Notes under the pieces: model-generated | What the model was told of the DNA's origin: nothing | Databases searched by the model: none | Seen by the model: only the letters and a program-made list of their open reading frames with translations | Shown: positions 42,035 to 49,407 of the stretch, piece by piece | Layout: every line of letters starts with the position of its first letter | Position numbering within the stretch: position 1 is the first letter of the stretch | Position numbers and translations under genes: made by a program | NCBI RefSeq assembly: GCF_000420785.1 | Contig: NZ_ATVP01000004.1 | Location: 124,001 to 188,000 of the forward strand | Reading direction: 5' to 3' | DNA length: 64,000 nucleotides | Source of the DNA: Streptococcus hyovaginalis DSM 12219 | GTDB taxonomy: Bacteria; Bacillota; Bacilli; Lactobacillales; Streptococcaceae

Positions 42035-42580
42035 ATGGCACGAAGATTAGTATTAAATATAGCGGTAAGCTTGGATAGGTATATCGCCCGTGAGGATGGC
42101 AGCTATGACTGGATTATCGAAAATTCTGGTTCTCCAGCCAATACAGCAGAACAATTTGACAACGATGGCTTCTTCAAGTCTTGTGACACGATTATTATGG
42201 GATATCAATCCTATCGTGATTGCCCCATTGAAATGATTGATGATTATGAGCACAAACAGTTTATTGTTGCTAGTCGCAAAGAGCATCCTTCCACAGCGCA
42301 TGTGACCTTTTCCAAAACGATTATCGAAGATATTAAGCGGTTGAAAAAGCAAGATGGCACTGATATCTGGCTATTTGGTGGTGCTAACTTGGCTGATCAA
42401 GTCATCTCCTTGGGCTTGGTTGACGAATACATCATTGGTATCATTCCTATCATTCTCGGTAAAGGAAAACGCTTATTTACTGATAATACGACTGAAATCC
42501 CACTAACCCTAATCCAATCAACAGTGACTAACGGCATCGCAATGTTGCGATATTTGCCTACAGACACACAAAAGAGCTGA
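42035..42580 (+). CDS. RibD C-terminal/dihydrofolate reductase-like protein
   Basis: 181 residues. RRLVLNIAVSLDRYIAREDG at the N-terminus, DTIIMGYQSY and DIWLFGGANLADQVISLGLV and DEYIIGIIPIILGKGKRLF are the RibD_C/YyaP pattern. The family has a DHFR fold and binds NADPH; YyaP-type members are of unknown substrate, and it is not the essential FolA. It is monocistronic, with its stop codon TGA lying in the left arm of its own terminator. Confidence 0.85.
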   Translation: MARRLVLNIAVSLDRYIAREDGSYDWIIENSGSPANTAEQFDNDGFFKSCDTIIMGYQSYRDCPIEMIDDYEHKQFIVASRKEHPSTAHVTFSKTIIEDIKRLKKQDGTDIWLFGGANLADQVISLGLVDEYIIGIIPIILGKGKRLFTDNTTEIPLTLIQSTVTNGIAMLRYLPTDTQKS

Positions 42581-42600
42581 TCGTTTGTTCAGCTCTTTTG
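42569..42600. terminator. Perfect 12-bp terminator between convergent genes
   Basis: CAAAAGAGCTGA-(loop)-TCAGCTCTTTTG. It serves the RibD-like gene (whose stop codon TGA is in the stem) and the converging arylsulfotransferase-like gene. Confidence 0.85.
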
Positions 42601-42621
42601 CTTTGTCACGGTAGTCTCTTT

Positions 42622-44370
42622 CTACTCATTTTCGCTCTGAGTAAAATAAAAGTTGTCAAAGTCATATTTAAAAACGCGGTAGATACTCGTCGTCTCACCT
42701 AGGTAACGGAAACGTTTGATAAGATTCCCTTTAGCATCATACTCTCCGAAGGATAAGTCTTGGCCGGATGCGACCAGCATATTGTCCCCCAAAGCTTGGG
42801 TGCTAGAAAGGTAAGGAGAGTAAGGCACTTCAAAAGTATCGACGCGCTCAAATGTCCTCTTATTTTCATCAACGAAGTATTTGTAATAAAAAGAAACAGA
42901 ATGATTCACGTCTAGGGAATTATCATTAGATTGGTAATGGCGCCAATCAAAGTCTTTGCGAGAATCCATCACTGTCGAGTTGTTATTAAACATATAGAGA
43001 TAATATTGCCCATCTTCTAGATTTGGGTCTGGAACATAGGTAACCGTATGCTGTCCCGTTTGTGGGATGAAGTCGCCCACCTTATCCAGAACTAAATCCG
43101 AATAATCTGAGATACCCTCCCAGATACTCGGATCAGAAATGAGATAGTCAATCTGAGGATTTTGGCTAACGCCGACAATCTTCATGATCGTAGAGGTCTC
43201 ACGAGAACTCACAATAATGGCATCGTTACCTATATCTTGAACGCTATTCAAATGAATAGGATCCCAGAAACCAGCATAAGCATTGGTTTCTTCAATCCCA
43301 TCTGCCACCTGATAATAATCTGCCAAAAGTTGGCTAAAGTCAATAACCGCTTCAATAGCGCCAGTTTCTTTGTTCAATTTTAGAATGCGATCTTCAACTA
43401 ATTTCTTTGTCTTTTTGTCCTCACTGCTGGTCGCCAAAGCATAAATAGCGGTCTCATCATTGGTTACAATATTGTCATGATGCAGCTCGTAACCTTCTTT
43501 CCTAACATCATAAATCGTTGTGATCTGCCCCAAACGTGAATAGGCTCCTAAAGATGTCGATGAGATTCCCATGATAAGTTCGCCTGACGAGGTTTGGTTC
43601 AATCGTGTGGCGTAGTAATCAATCATAGGCATTTCTGCCCTAACAACACCCCTGTTATCCACAAGATAAGTCGCACGTAGATCCAGTTTATTACCGATAA
43701 TGGCGAAAAGACCATTTGAGAGCTTCGCTTTACTACTTCCCTCTTGAATCATATAGGTTAAGATAGGGCTGGACTGCATCATTGGTGGCGTATAAGTAAA
43801 CTGCTTGGTCACCTGATCACCACTTGCTGTCTCAGCTGTAATCGTAATGGTATTCACTAAGCCTGCGATACTACCAATAAGTTGGTAGTCATGTGATCTG
43901 GCATAGATTCCCTCTGGATTATATAAAGTGTTATGATAGCTTGGATAGCCTAGTGTATCTATTTGATAGCTCACCTTAACAGGTTCATCCGTGTCAAAAG
44001 CAAGATAAAGTCCAGTTGTATTCGTCAAGTAAGGATTGGATACAAGCAACATATTATCAAAACTATAGCTTTTTTTCCTACGGAGCTGTTGTAACTTTTT
44101 ATGAATCGCCTCTTGATGATCAATATCGAAGACATCTTCGATACTCTTTAAATCCAAGTCACGATAATCCAAAACGTGGACGCCATCGCCTTTTTGAGAG
44201 GTTAAAGCTGATACCTGCCAATGCTTTGGAGTAGCCTCATCTCCACTTGAGACTTCTTCTAATTGTTGGTCACCTTCCTGAACCTCCAATAAAGAATGTC
44301 GACTAAGACTAATGACAAAAACCATGATAGCTAACCCCAACAGTAGTCTTAAGACATGTTTTGGTTTCAT
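42622..44370 (-). CDS. Arylsulfotransferase (ASST)-family protein
   Basis: 582 residues. An N-terminal signal or anchor (residues 7-25, VLRLLLGLAIMVFVISLS) is followed by an extracellular part made of repeated beta-blade segments. It keeps motifs of the ASST family: the blade pattern GYELHHDNIVTNDETAIYAL, FWDPIHLNSVQDIGNDAIIVSSR (conserved His) and the C-terminal RVFKYDFDNFYF. ASST enzymes move a sulfate from one phenol to another without PAPS, as beta-propellers with a catalytic His. Activity cannot be judged from sequence alone. Monocistronic, with terminators on both sides. Confidence 0.78.
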   Translation of the reverse strand: MKPKHVLRLLLGLAIMVFVISLSRHSLLEVQEGDQQLEEVSSGDEATPKHWQVSALTSQKGDGVHVLDYRDLDLKSIEDVFDIDHQEAIHKKLQQLRRKKSYSFDNMLLVSNPYLTNTTGLYLAFDTDEPVKVSYQIDTLGYPSYHNTLYNPEGIYARSHDYQLIGSIAGLVNTITITAETASGDQVTKQFTYTPPMMQSSPILTYMIQEGSSKAKLSNGLFAIIGNKLDLRATYLVDNRGVVRAEMPMIDYYATRLNQTSSGELIMGISSTSLGAYSRLGQITTIYDVRKEGYELHHDNIVTNDETAIYALATSSEDKKTKKLVEDRILKLNKETGAIEAVIDFSQLLADYYQVADGIEETNAYAGFWDPIHLNSVQDIGNDAIIVSSRETSTIMKIVGVSQNPQIDYLISDPSIWEGISDYSDLVLDKVGDFIPQTGQHTVTYVPDPNLEDGQYYLYMFNNNSTVMDSRKDFDWRHYQSNDNSLDVNHSVSFYYKYFVDENKRTFERVDTFEVPYSPYLSSTQALGDNMLVASGQDLSFGEYDAKGNLIKRFRYLGETTSIYRVFKYDFDNFYFTQSENE

Positions 44371-44477
44371 GACACTCTCCTTAATTAGTGATAATATAAG
44401 TTCTATTTTACCATAAATCCATTAAATTAACATATATTTTAATGATAACAGACATTAACCCCATCCATAACAAACAA

Positions 44478-44520
44478 AAACACTTAGAAAGGTATAAGCC
44501 TCTACACTTTCTAAGTGTTT
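44478..44520 (-). terminator. Terminator of the GH73 gene
   Basis: AAACACTTAGAAAG/CTTTCTAAGTGTTT, a 14-bp stem with T-run on the minus strand. Confidence 0.8.
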
Positions 44521-44597
44521 TACAGATGATAAATCATAAAACCATTTTATTTAGGTACTCCGCGACCTAAGCTAAGGTCGCTAATTTTACGTCTATA

Positions 44598-45179
44598 TCA
44601 ATCAAACCTCGTCAACTGATAACGAGCAATCAAGTCATTTAACTTATTGCCATAACTGGTATCCGTCGCATAGGTTCCGGTCAAGGCCGCTGTGGCATCC
44701 TGGTAGCTCAAAGTCTGACTGCGTCTCACGCCAAGATATAAGTCTTTCTGAAGAAACATAGCATAGTCAGAAAGACTGTTTTCCATACTTCCGTAGGAAC
44801 GAAAATTGGCCATAATGGTATAAGGATTGCCCTGACCATCATCTTCCCAGGTTTCAAAGGAAGCAGACTGTCCATTGTACTCCCCTTTGATACCGAAAAA
44901 ATTAAAATGAGGCGCTTGGCTAAGGGCCGACTGACCACTATCTGATTCTAAAATAGATTGGGCAATCATAACAGACGGATAGAGATCGTATTGATCGGCA
45001 ACTACCTTAGCTTTGGGACCTATGATATCAACAAAGTGTTCTGTTGTCGTTGGTACTTGATTGGTAGGAGCACTTTCAGGCAATATGGCTTTACAGAAAG
45101 TTAACAATGCAAAAGCCATGGTCACGACCAATACGAGAGACCACTTGTTCTTGGGGGCCTTTTTCTTTTTTCTTGCCAA
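44598..45179 (-). CDS. GH73 N-acetylglucosaminidase-like cell-wall hydrolase
   Basis: 193 residues. A basic N-terminus MARKKKKAPKNKW is followed by one membrane helix (SLVLVVTMAFALLTFCK), so it is membrane-anchored with an outside domain. Residues 70-190 carry the glucosaminidase motifs: LYPSVMIAQSILESDSGQS with the catalytic Glu (E in ILESD), NFFGIKG, and GTYATDTSYGNKLNDLIA. It cleaves peptidoglycan during cell separation. In other pyogenic streptococci a similar gene follows the fru operon on the same strand, as here. Upstream of its start TAGGAGAGTATC lies at a normal distance. Confidence 0.87.
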   Translation of the reverse strand: MARKKKKAPKNKWSLVLVVTMAFALLTFCKAILPESAPTNQVPTTTEHFVDIIGPKAKVVADQYDLYPSVMIAQSILESDSGQSALSQAPHFNFFGIKGEYNGQSASFETWEDDGQGNPYTIMANFRSYGSMENSLSDYAMFLQKDLYLGVRRSQTLSYQDATAALTGTYATDTSYGNKLNDLIARYQLTRFD

Positions 45180-45343
45180 ACCATTGCCACCTCCTTTGAT
45201 ACTCTCCTATTTTAGCATAAGAGCAAGAGGTAACAAACTAAAAACCAGATAGGTAAAACCTTATGACATAATTGGCACTTTACCGCCTGAAAAGTGTGCG
45301 CTTTAGCTTTTCTTTAACTGATGATTTTATAGGTATATAAGGC

Positions 45344-45490
45344 TCACGCTTCATCAGAATCTAAGGCATCAATCAGCTCATCAACATGTTTAATCCCATC
45401 GACCACTAAACAATTCCCCCTCATTTCCGTTATAAAGATTTTCGTTGGTTTACGGCCTCCACATCTGAAAGCCTCATTTGTCCTGATCAT
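45344..45490 (-). pseudogene. 48-codon frame, possible gene remnant
   Basis: See the region note. The protein-like stretch GNCLVVDGIKHVDELIDALD has no family I recognise, and a frameshift just upstream suggests a degraded gene. Low confidence. Confidence 0.25.
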
Positions 45491-45545
45491 AAGATATTTT
45501 TCAAATGACTTGTTTCAAGAGTGCTCATTTCGTGTTTTTTGAAAT

Positions 45546-45574
45546 AAAAAAGCGCTGACCAGGCGGTCACCGCT
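45546..45574 (-). terminator. Terminator of the fru operon
   Basis: On the minus strand AGCGGTGACC-(loop)-GGTCAGCGCT followed by TTTTT. Confidence 0.85.
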
Positions 45575-45597
45575 ACTATTATTATGTTACAGTTTCA

Positions 45598-47577
45598 TTA
45601 TTTCGCTTTACGGAGTAATCCAAAGAGAACTCCTGAAATAACTGCACCAATCGCAATAAAGACGAGGTATAAGAGTGGATTGCTCGTCAAGGCAATCACG
45701 AAGATACCACCGTGTGGTGCCATTAGCTTGATCCCTGAAAGCCCAACAAGAGCACCTGTCACAGCTGATCCTGCAATAAAGCTTGGAATAGCACGGGCTG
45801 GGTCAGCAGCACCAAATGGAATAGCTCCTTCTGTGATGAATGAAAGCCCCATAACAATGTTAGTCAAACCAGAGTTACGTTCTTCTTGTGTAAATTTATT
45901 TTTGAATAGAAGTGTTGCTACAAAAACAGCAAGTGGAGGAACCATACCACCAGCCATAACAGCTGCCATAACAACAGAGCCACCTTCTGACACTGTCGCT
46001 GCAAGTGTTCCTGTACCAAAGACATAAGCTGCCTTGTTGACTGGTCCACCCATATCCACTGCCATCATACCACCGACAAGAAGTCCCATCAAAATAGCTG
46101 AGCTACCTGAAAGGTTTTCGAGAAAGGTATTAAGCGCTGTGTTAATCGCAGCCATCGGGATATTGACAAAAAGCATCAAGAAGCCTGTCACAGCCACACC
46201 AAGTAGTGGGTAAAGCAGAATCGAACGAACCCCATCAAGTGAACGAGGCATACCAGCAAGAAGCTTACGGAGTACAAGGATAACACCCCCTGCAAGGAAA
46301 CCACCGACAAGGGCACCAAGGAAACCTGACGATACTCCTGCGAGACCGAGAGTTGCTTCACCACCGGCAGCATAAGCAATCTTGCCAAAGGCTAGACCAC
46401 TGTTAGCAATAGCACCCGCTACAAAACCTGCCACAAGACCTGGTTTTTCAGCAATAGAGTAAGCAATGTAACCTGAAAGTACCGGCAGCATGAAGCCAAA
46501 GGCTGCTTGCCCAATTTTCATAAAGGTTGACGCCAATTCATTGTAAGATCCAAGATTTGACAGTTGGTCCTTAGGCACACCCAACATGTTATCAAACAGG
46601 AAAGCCAAAGCAATCATAATACCGCCACCGATAACGAATGGCAACATTTGAGAAACACCACCCATAAGGTGTTTATAGAAAGAACCACCAAGGCTTGTTT
46701 TCTCTTCAGAAGCGACAGCTTGCGCACCTTCTTTGGCTACAAAGGTATCTGCTTTACCATCCAAAATCATTTGAATCAACTCTTCTGGTTTTTTAATCCC
46801 ATCGGCAACCGGACGCGAAATCAAGGGTTTACCATTAAATCGTGGCATTTCAACCGCCTTATCAGCGGCAACAATAACACCTTTAGCTTTTTCAATATCA
46901 GCTGCGGTTAATTTATTACCAATACCGGATGCACCGTTGGTTTCAACCTTTATAGCAACGCCCATTTCAGCTGCTTGCTTTTTCAGAGCTTCTTCAGCCA
47001 TATAAGTGTGGGCAATCCCTGTTGTACATGCTGTTACCGCAACGATGAAGTCTTGGTCACTTGATTGCAAGTTGGTCACATCACTATGGGCCACAGCTTC
47101 TTCTTGTTCTGCTTCCTTATCAGCAGCTTCTGCACCGTCAAATGTCGCAATCACGCCATCAGGTGTGTGGATGTTGCGTAATTCATCTGCGAAACCATCT
47201 TTCATCAAATATTTTGACAATTCCGCAAGTGCCGCTAAGTGTGTATCATTAGCCCCTTCTGGAGCTGCAATCATGAAAAAGAGATAAGTTGGTTGCCCAT
47301 CAAGCGCTTCATAATCAACACCAGAACTTGATTTGGCAAAAAGTACTGTAGGTTCGACAACAGCTGTATTTTTAGAGTGAGGCATAGCAATGCCGTCACC
47401 CAATCCAGTTGATGTCAAGGCTTCACGCGCCATAATCCCTTCTTTAAAGGTCGCGAAGTCACTAACAACACCTTCTTCAACCAAACGGTTAATCATTTCG
47501 TCAATAGCAGCTTCTTTAGTCCTAGCTTGCAGGTCCAAGATCATGACATTTTTGTTCAATAGGTCTTGAATTTTCAT
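45598..47577 (-). CDS. fruA: PTS fructose-specific EIIABC
   Basis: 659 residues in IIA-IIB-IIC order. IIA (1-150) has the phosphorylated His in GIAMPHSKNTAV; IIB (165-270) has the phospho-Cys in VTACTTGIAHTYMAEE; IIC (300-659) has eight or more helices with GGPVNKAAYVFG and ITEGAIPFGAADP. This is the fructose/mannitol-type permease, importing fructose as fructose-1-phosphate, which FruK then phosphorylates. The ATG overlaps the fruK stop (ATGA). The operon ends at the terminator 45546-45574. Confidence 0.95.
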   Translation of the reverse strand: MKIQDLLNKNVMILDLQARTKEAAIDEMINRLVEEGVVSDFATFKEGIMAREALTSTGLGDGIAMPHSKNTAVVEPTVLFAKSSSGVDYEALDGQPTYLFFMIAAPEGANDTHLAALAELSKYLMKDGFADELRNIHTPDGVIATFDGAEAADKEAEQEEAVAHSDVTNLQSSDQDFIVAVTACTTGIAHTYMAEEALKKQAAEMGVAIKVETNGASGIGNKLTAADIEKAKGVIVAADKAVEMPRFNGKPLISRPVADGIKKPEELIQMILDGKADTFVAKEGAQAVASEEKTSLGGSFYKHLMGGVSQMLPFVIGGGIMIALAFLFDNMLGVPKDQLSNLGSYNELASTFMKIGQAAFGFMLPVLSGYIAYSIAEKPGLVAGFVAGAIANSGLAFGKIAYAAGGEATLGLAGVSSGFLGALVGGFLAGGVILVLRKLLAGMPRSLDGVRSILLYPLLGVAVTGFLMLFVNIPMAAINTALNTFLENLSGSSAILMGLLVGGMMAVDMGGPVNKAAYVFGTGTLAATVSEGGSVVMAAVMAGGMVPPLAVFVATLLFKNKFTQEERNSGLTNIVMGLSFITEGAIPFGAADPARAIPSFIAGSAVTGALVGLSGIKLMAPHGGIFVIALTSNPLLYLVFIAIGAVISGVLFGLLRKAK

Positions 47578-48485
47578 CGTTTTTCTACCTCTACTTTTTG
47601 ATAAGTTTCTTTAATAAAGTCAATACTTGCTAAATCGTCTGAGAAGGTTGTTGCTGTACCACAAGCCACTCCCCATTTGAGTGCTTCAAGAGGGTCGCCT
47701 GATTTGACCAACTCTCCCGTAAATCCTGCCACCATAGAATCACCGGCACCGACAGAATTTTTAACCTGACCCTTGATCGGTTTAGCGAAATAAGCAGCCT
47801 CTTGTGTCACAAGGAGAGCACCATCGCCTGCCATGGAAATGAGAACATTTTGAGCACCCATCTCAAGGATTTTACGAGCGTATATCTCGATGTCATCTAG
47901 TGATGTTAATGTCACCTCAAAAATAGCTTCTAATTCATGGTTATTCGGCTTAACCAATAGTGGCTTGTAGGCAAGGGAATCTAGCAGTGTTTGTCCTTCA
48001 AAATCACAGACAATAGCTGCCCCAGCCTCTTTAGCAATTGGCAAGAGCTCTTTATAAACCTGATTCCCTAAATTACTTGGCGCAGAGCCAGCAAACACAA
48101 CAACATCATCAGACGTTAAATGCGCTAGCTGATCTTTCAAGTTTGCCAACTCTTGTGCAGAAATAACAGGACCTTGCCCATTGATCTCCGTTTCTTGATC
48201 CGCTTTGATTTTGACATTGATGCGTGTGTCTTGAGAGACAGGCACAAAAGCTGTTGTAATGCCTTCGTGTTCTAATTGGTCTGTAATAAAATGTCCCGTA
48301 AAACCGCCAATAAATCCTGTAGCTGTATTGTCAATAGCCAAACGTTTTAAAACACGACTGACATTAATCCCTTTACCGCCAGCGTACTTGTCATCACTAG
48401 CCATACGATTAACGTGTCCAACAGAAACAGTCTCCAGTCGAACAATATAATCGATAGACGGATTTAAAGTCACCGTATAAATCAT
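47574..48485 (-). CDS. fruK: 1-phosphofructokinase
   Basis: 303 residues of the PfkB family: IYTVTLNPSIDYIVRL at the start, the GGKGINVSRVL motif at about residue 38, NxxE-type KPNNHELEAIF and the terminal GAGDSMVAGFTGEL with catalytic Asp. It phosphorylates fructose-1-phosphate at C6 with ATP. The ATG overlaps the fruR stop (ATGA), and its own stop overlaps fruA, so the three genes are tightly coupled. Together they turn imported fructose into fructose-1,6-bisphosphate. Confidence 0.95.
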   Translation of the reverse strand: MIYTVTLNPSIDYIVRLETVSVGHVNRMASDDKYAGGKGINVSRVLKRLAIDNTATGFIGGFTGHFITDQLEHEGITTAFVPVSQDTRINVKIKADQETEINGQGPVISAQELANLKDQLAHLTSDDVVVFAGSAPSNLGNQVYKELLPIAKEAGAAIVCDFEGQTLLDSLAYKPLLVKPNNHELEAIFEVTLTSLDDIEIYARKILEMGAQNVLISMAGDGALLVTQEAAYFAKPIKGQVKNSVGAGDSMVAGFTGELVKSGDPLEALKWGVACGTATTFSDDLASIDFIKETYQKVEVEKR

Positions 48486-49225
48486 GCTTCTATAACTCCT
48501 GTCTTTTCTTTTATGATTGGTAAAAGTGGATGATCACAATGATTCGTGATAATATCCACCTCATTAAGTGGGGCAACATTGATAAAGGATACCTGCCCCA
48601 ATTTGGAAGCATCCGCTAAAATAAAGGCCTTCTTGGCACTAGCAATAATCGTCCGCTTCACCACAGCTTCTTCCATTTCAGGTGTGGTGATGTGGTTAGC
48701 ATCAATACCATTCATCCCTAGAAAAGCCTTATCAAAATTAAGCCTTTTGACCTGTTCAACAGCAATTTGGCCAACACTGGCATCTGTGGTATTTTTGATA
48801 AAACCACCAATAATTAAGGTTTTAATATTTTTATCCACCAGTTTAGCAGCATGGTGAATAGCATTGGTAACAACCGTCAGCCCCTCTTGATTTAAAAGAG
48901 GTATCAAGAGTTCTGTTGTTGAGCCTGCGTCCAAAAAAATCACATCGCCATCTTGGATCAATTCAGCGGCTTTTTGAACCAAATCCTTCTTTTTTTGAAT
49001 GTTTTTGATAGATTTTTGACGAATACTAGGTTCCTCTTGAAGACTATGTATTTTCTCCGCACCACCATGTACACGCCGTAGCTTTCCTTGGGCTTCTAAC
49101 TCATCTAAATCCCTACGGACAGTGGATTCAGACGTTTCTAACAATGCCACTAAATCTTCTAGAACAACGTAATCCTCGAAGGCAATCTTCTCTAGGATCA
49201 GACGTTTACGCTCTGTTTTTAAGAT
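48482..49225 (-). CDS. fruR: DeoR-family repressor of the fru operon
   Basis: About 248 residues. The helix-turn-helix SESTVRRDLDELEAQGKLRR then VHGGAE is the DeoR signature, and the C-terminal half is the sugar-phosphate sensor (VIFLDAGSTTELLIPLL). The homologous N-terminus is LKTERKRLILEK. The start is unusual: no ATG exists. The GTG at 49267 lies upstream of the -10, and the GTG at 49234 overlaps AGGAGG; the best-placed codon, 8 nt after AGGAGG, is ATC at 49223-49225, where relatives have ATG. I chose that position. A sequencing error or a non-AUG start are both possible. Confidence 0.85.
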   Translation of the reverse strand: MLKTERKRLILEKIAFEDYVVLEDLVALLETSESTVRRDLDELEAQGKLRRVHGGAEKIHSLQEEPSIRQKSIKNIQKKKDLVQKAAELIQDGDVIFLDAGSTTELLIPLLNQEGLTVVTNAIHHAAKLVDKNIKTLIIGGFIKNTTDASVGQIAVEQVKRLNFDKAFLGMNGIDANHITTPEMEEAVVKRTIIASAKKAFILADASKLGQVSFINVAPLNEVDIITNHCDHPLLPIIKEKTGVIEA

Positions 49226-49238
49226 AAAAAACACCTCC

Positions 49239-49252
49239 TGCAATCGTTTACA
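49239..49252 (-). promoter_or_regulatory. cre site over the fru transcription start
   Basis: Minus strand TGTAAACGATTGCA matches TGWAARCGYTWNCW with one mismatch. It covers about +2 to +15 of the fru transcript, where CcpA binding would block transcription. Confidence 0.65.
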
Positions 49253-49258
49253 AGAGTT

Positions 49259-49286
49259 ATTATACACTTTATTTCGTAAAAGTCAA
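49259..49286 (-). promoter_or_regulatory. Promoter of the fruRKA operon
   Basis: -35 TTGACT (49281-49286) and -10 TATAAT (49259-49264) with a 16-bp spacer on the minus strand. Transcription would start near 49253, which rules out the GTG at 49265-49267 as initiator. Confidence 0.75.
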
Positions 49287-49340
49287 CTAAATTCTTTCAC
49301 TTTCTATCATTTTCAGTCAATTTAGGAGATATTTTTATTC

Positions 49341-49354
49341 TTGATAGCTATCAA
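49341..49354. promoter_or_regulatory. Perfect FNR-type box upstream of the P-type ATPase operon
   Basis: TTGAT-AGCT-ATCAA (and one further complementary base on each side) exactly fits the TTGATNNNNATCAA consensus of the FNR/FLP family. It lies about 55 bp upstream of the ATPase start at 49408. The last gene of the cluster encodes an FNR/FLP-type regulator with the matching recognition residues. Confidence 0.72.
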
Positions 49355-49407
49355 GGTTTTCTCATACGATGGCTGATAAACTAGAGGCATCTAGAAAGGA
49401 GATTACT

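Larger units (their letters stand above)
45180..45597. other. Intergenic region with a 48-codon open frame
   Basis: On the minus strand 45490-45344 encodes 48 codons (MIRTNEAFRCGGRKPTKIFI then TEMRGNCLVVDGIKHVDELI and DALDSDEA). There is no clear ribosome site. An overlapping frame MSTLETSHLKNIL ends inside its start. It reads like the tail of a larger decayed protein. The rest of the region is otherwise empty apart from the fruA terminator. Confidence 0.35.

Noticed and set aside
49257..49267. GTG at 49267 as the fruR start
   Set aside because: It lies upstream of the -10 hexamer and would not be in the mRNA.
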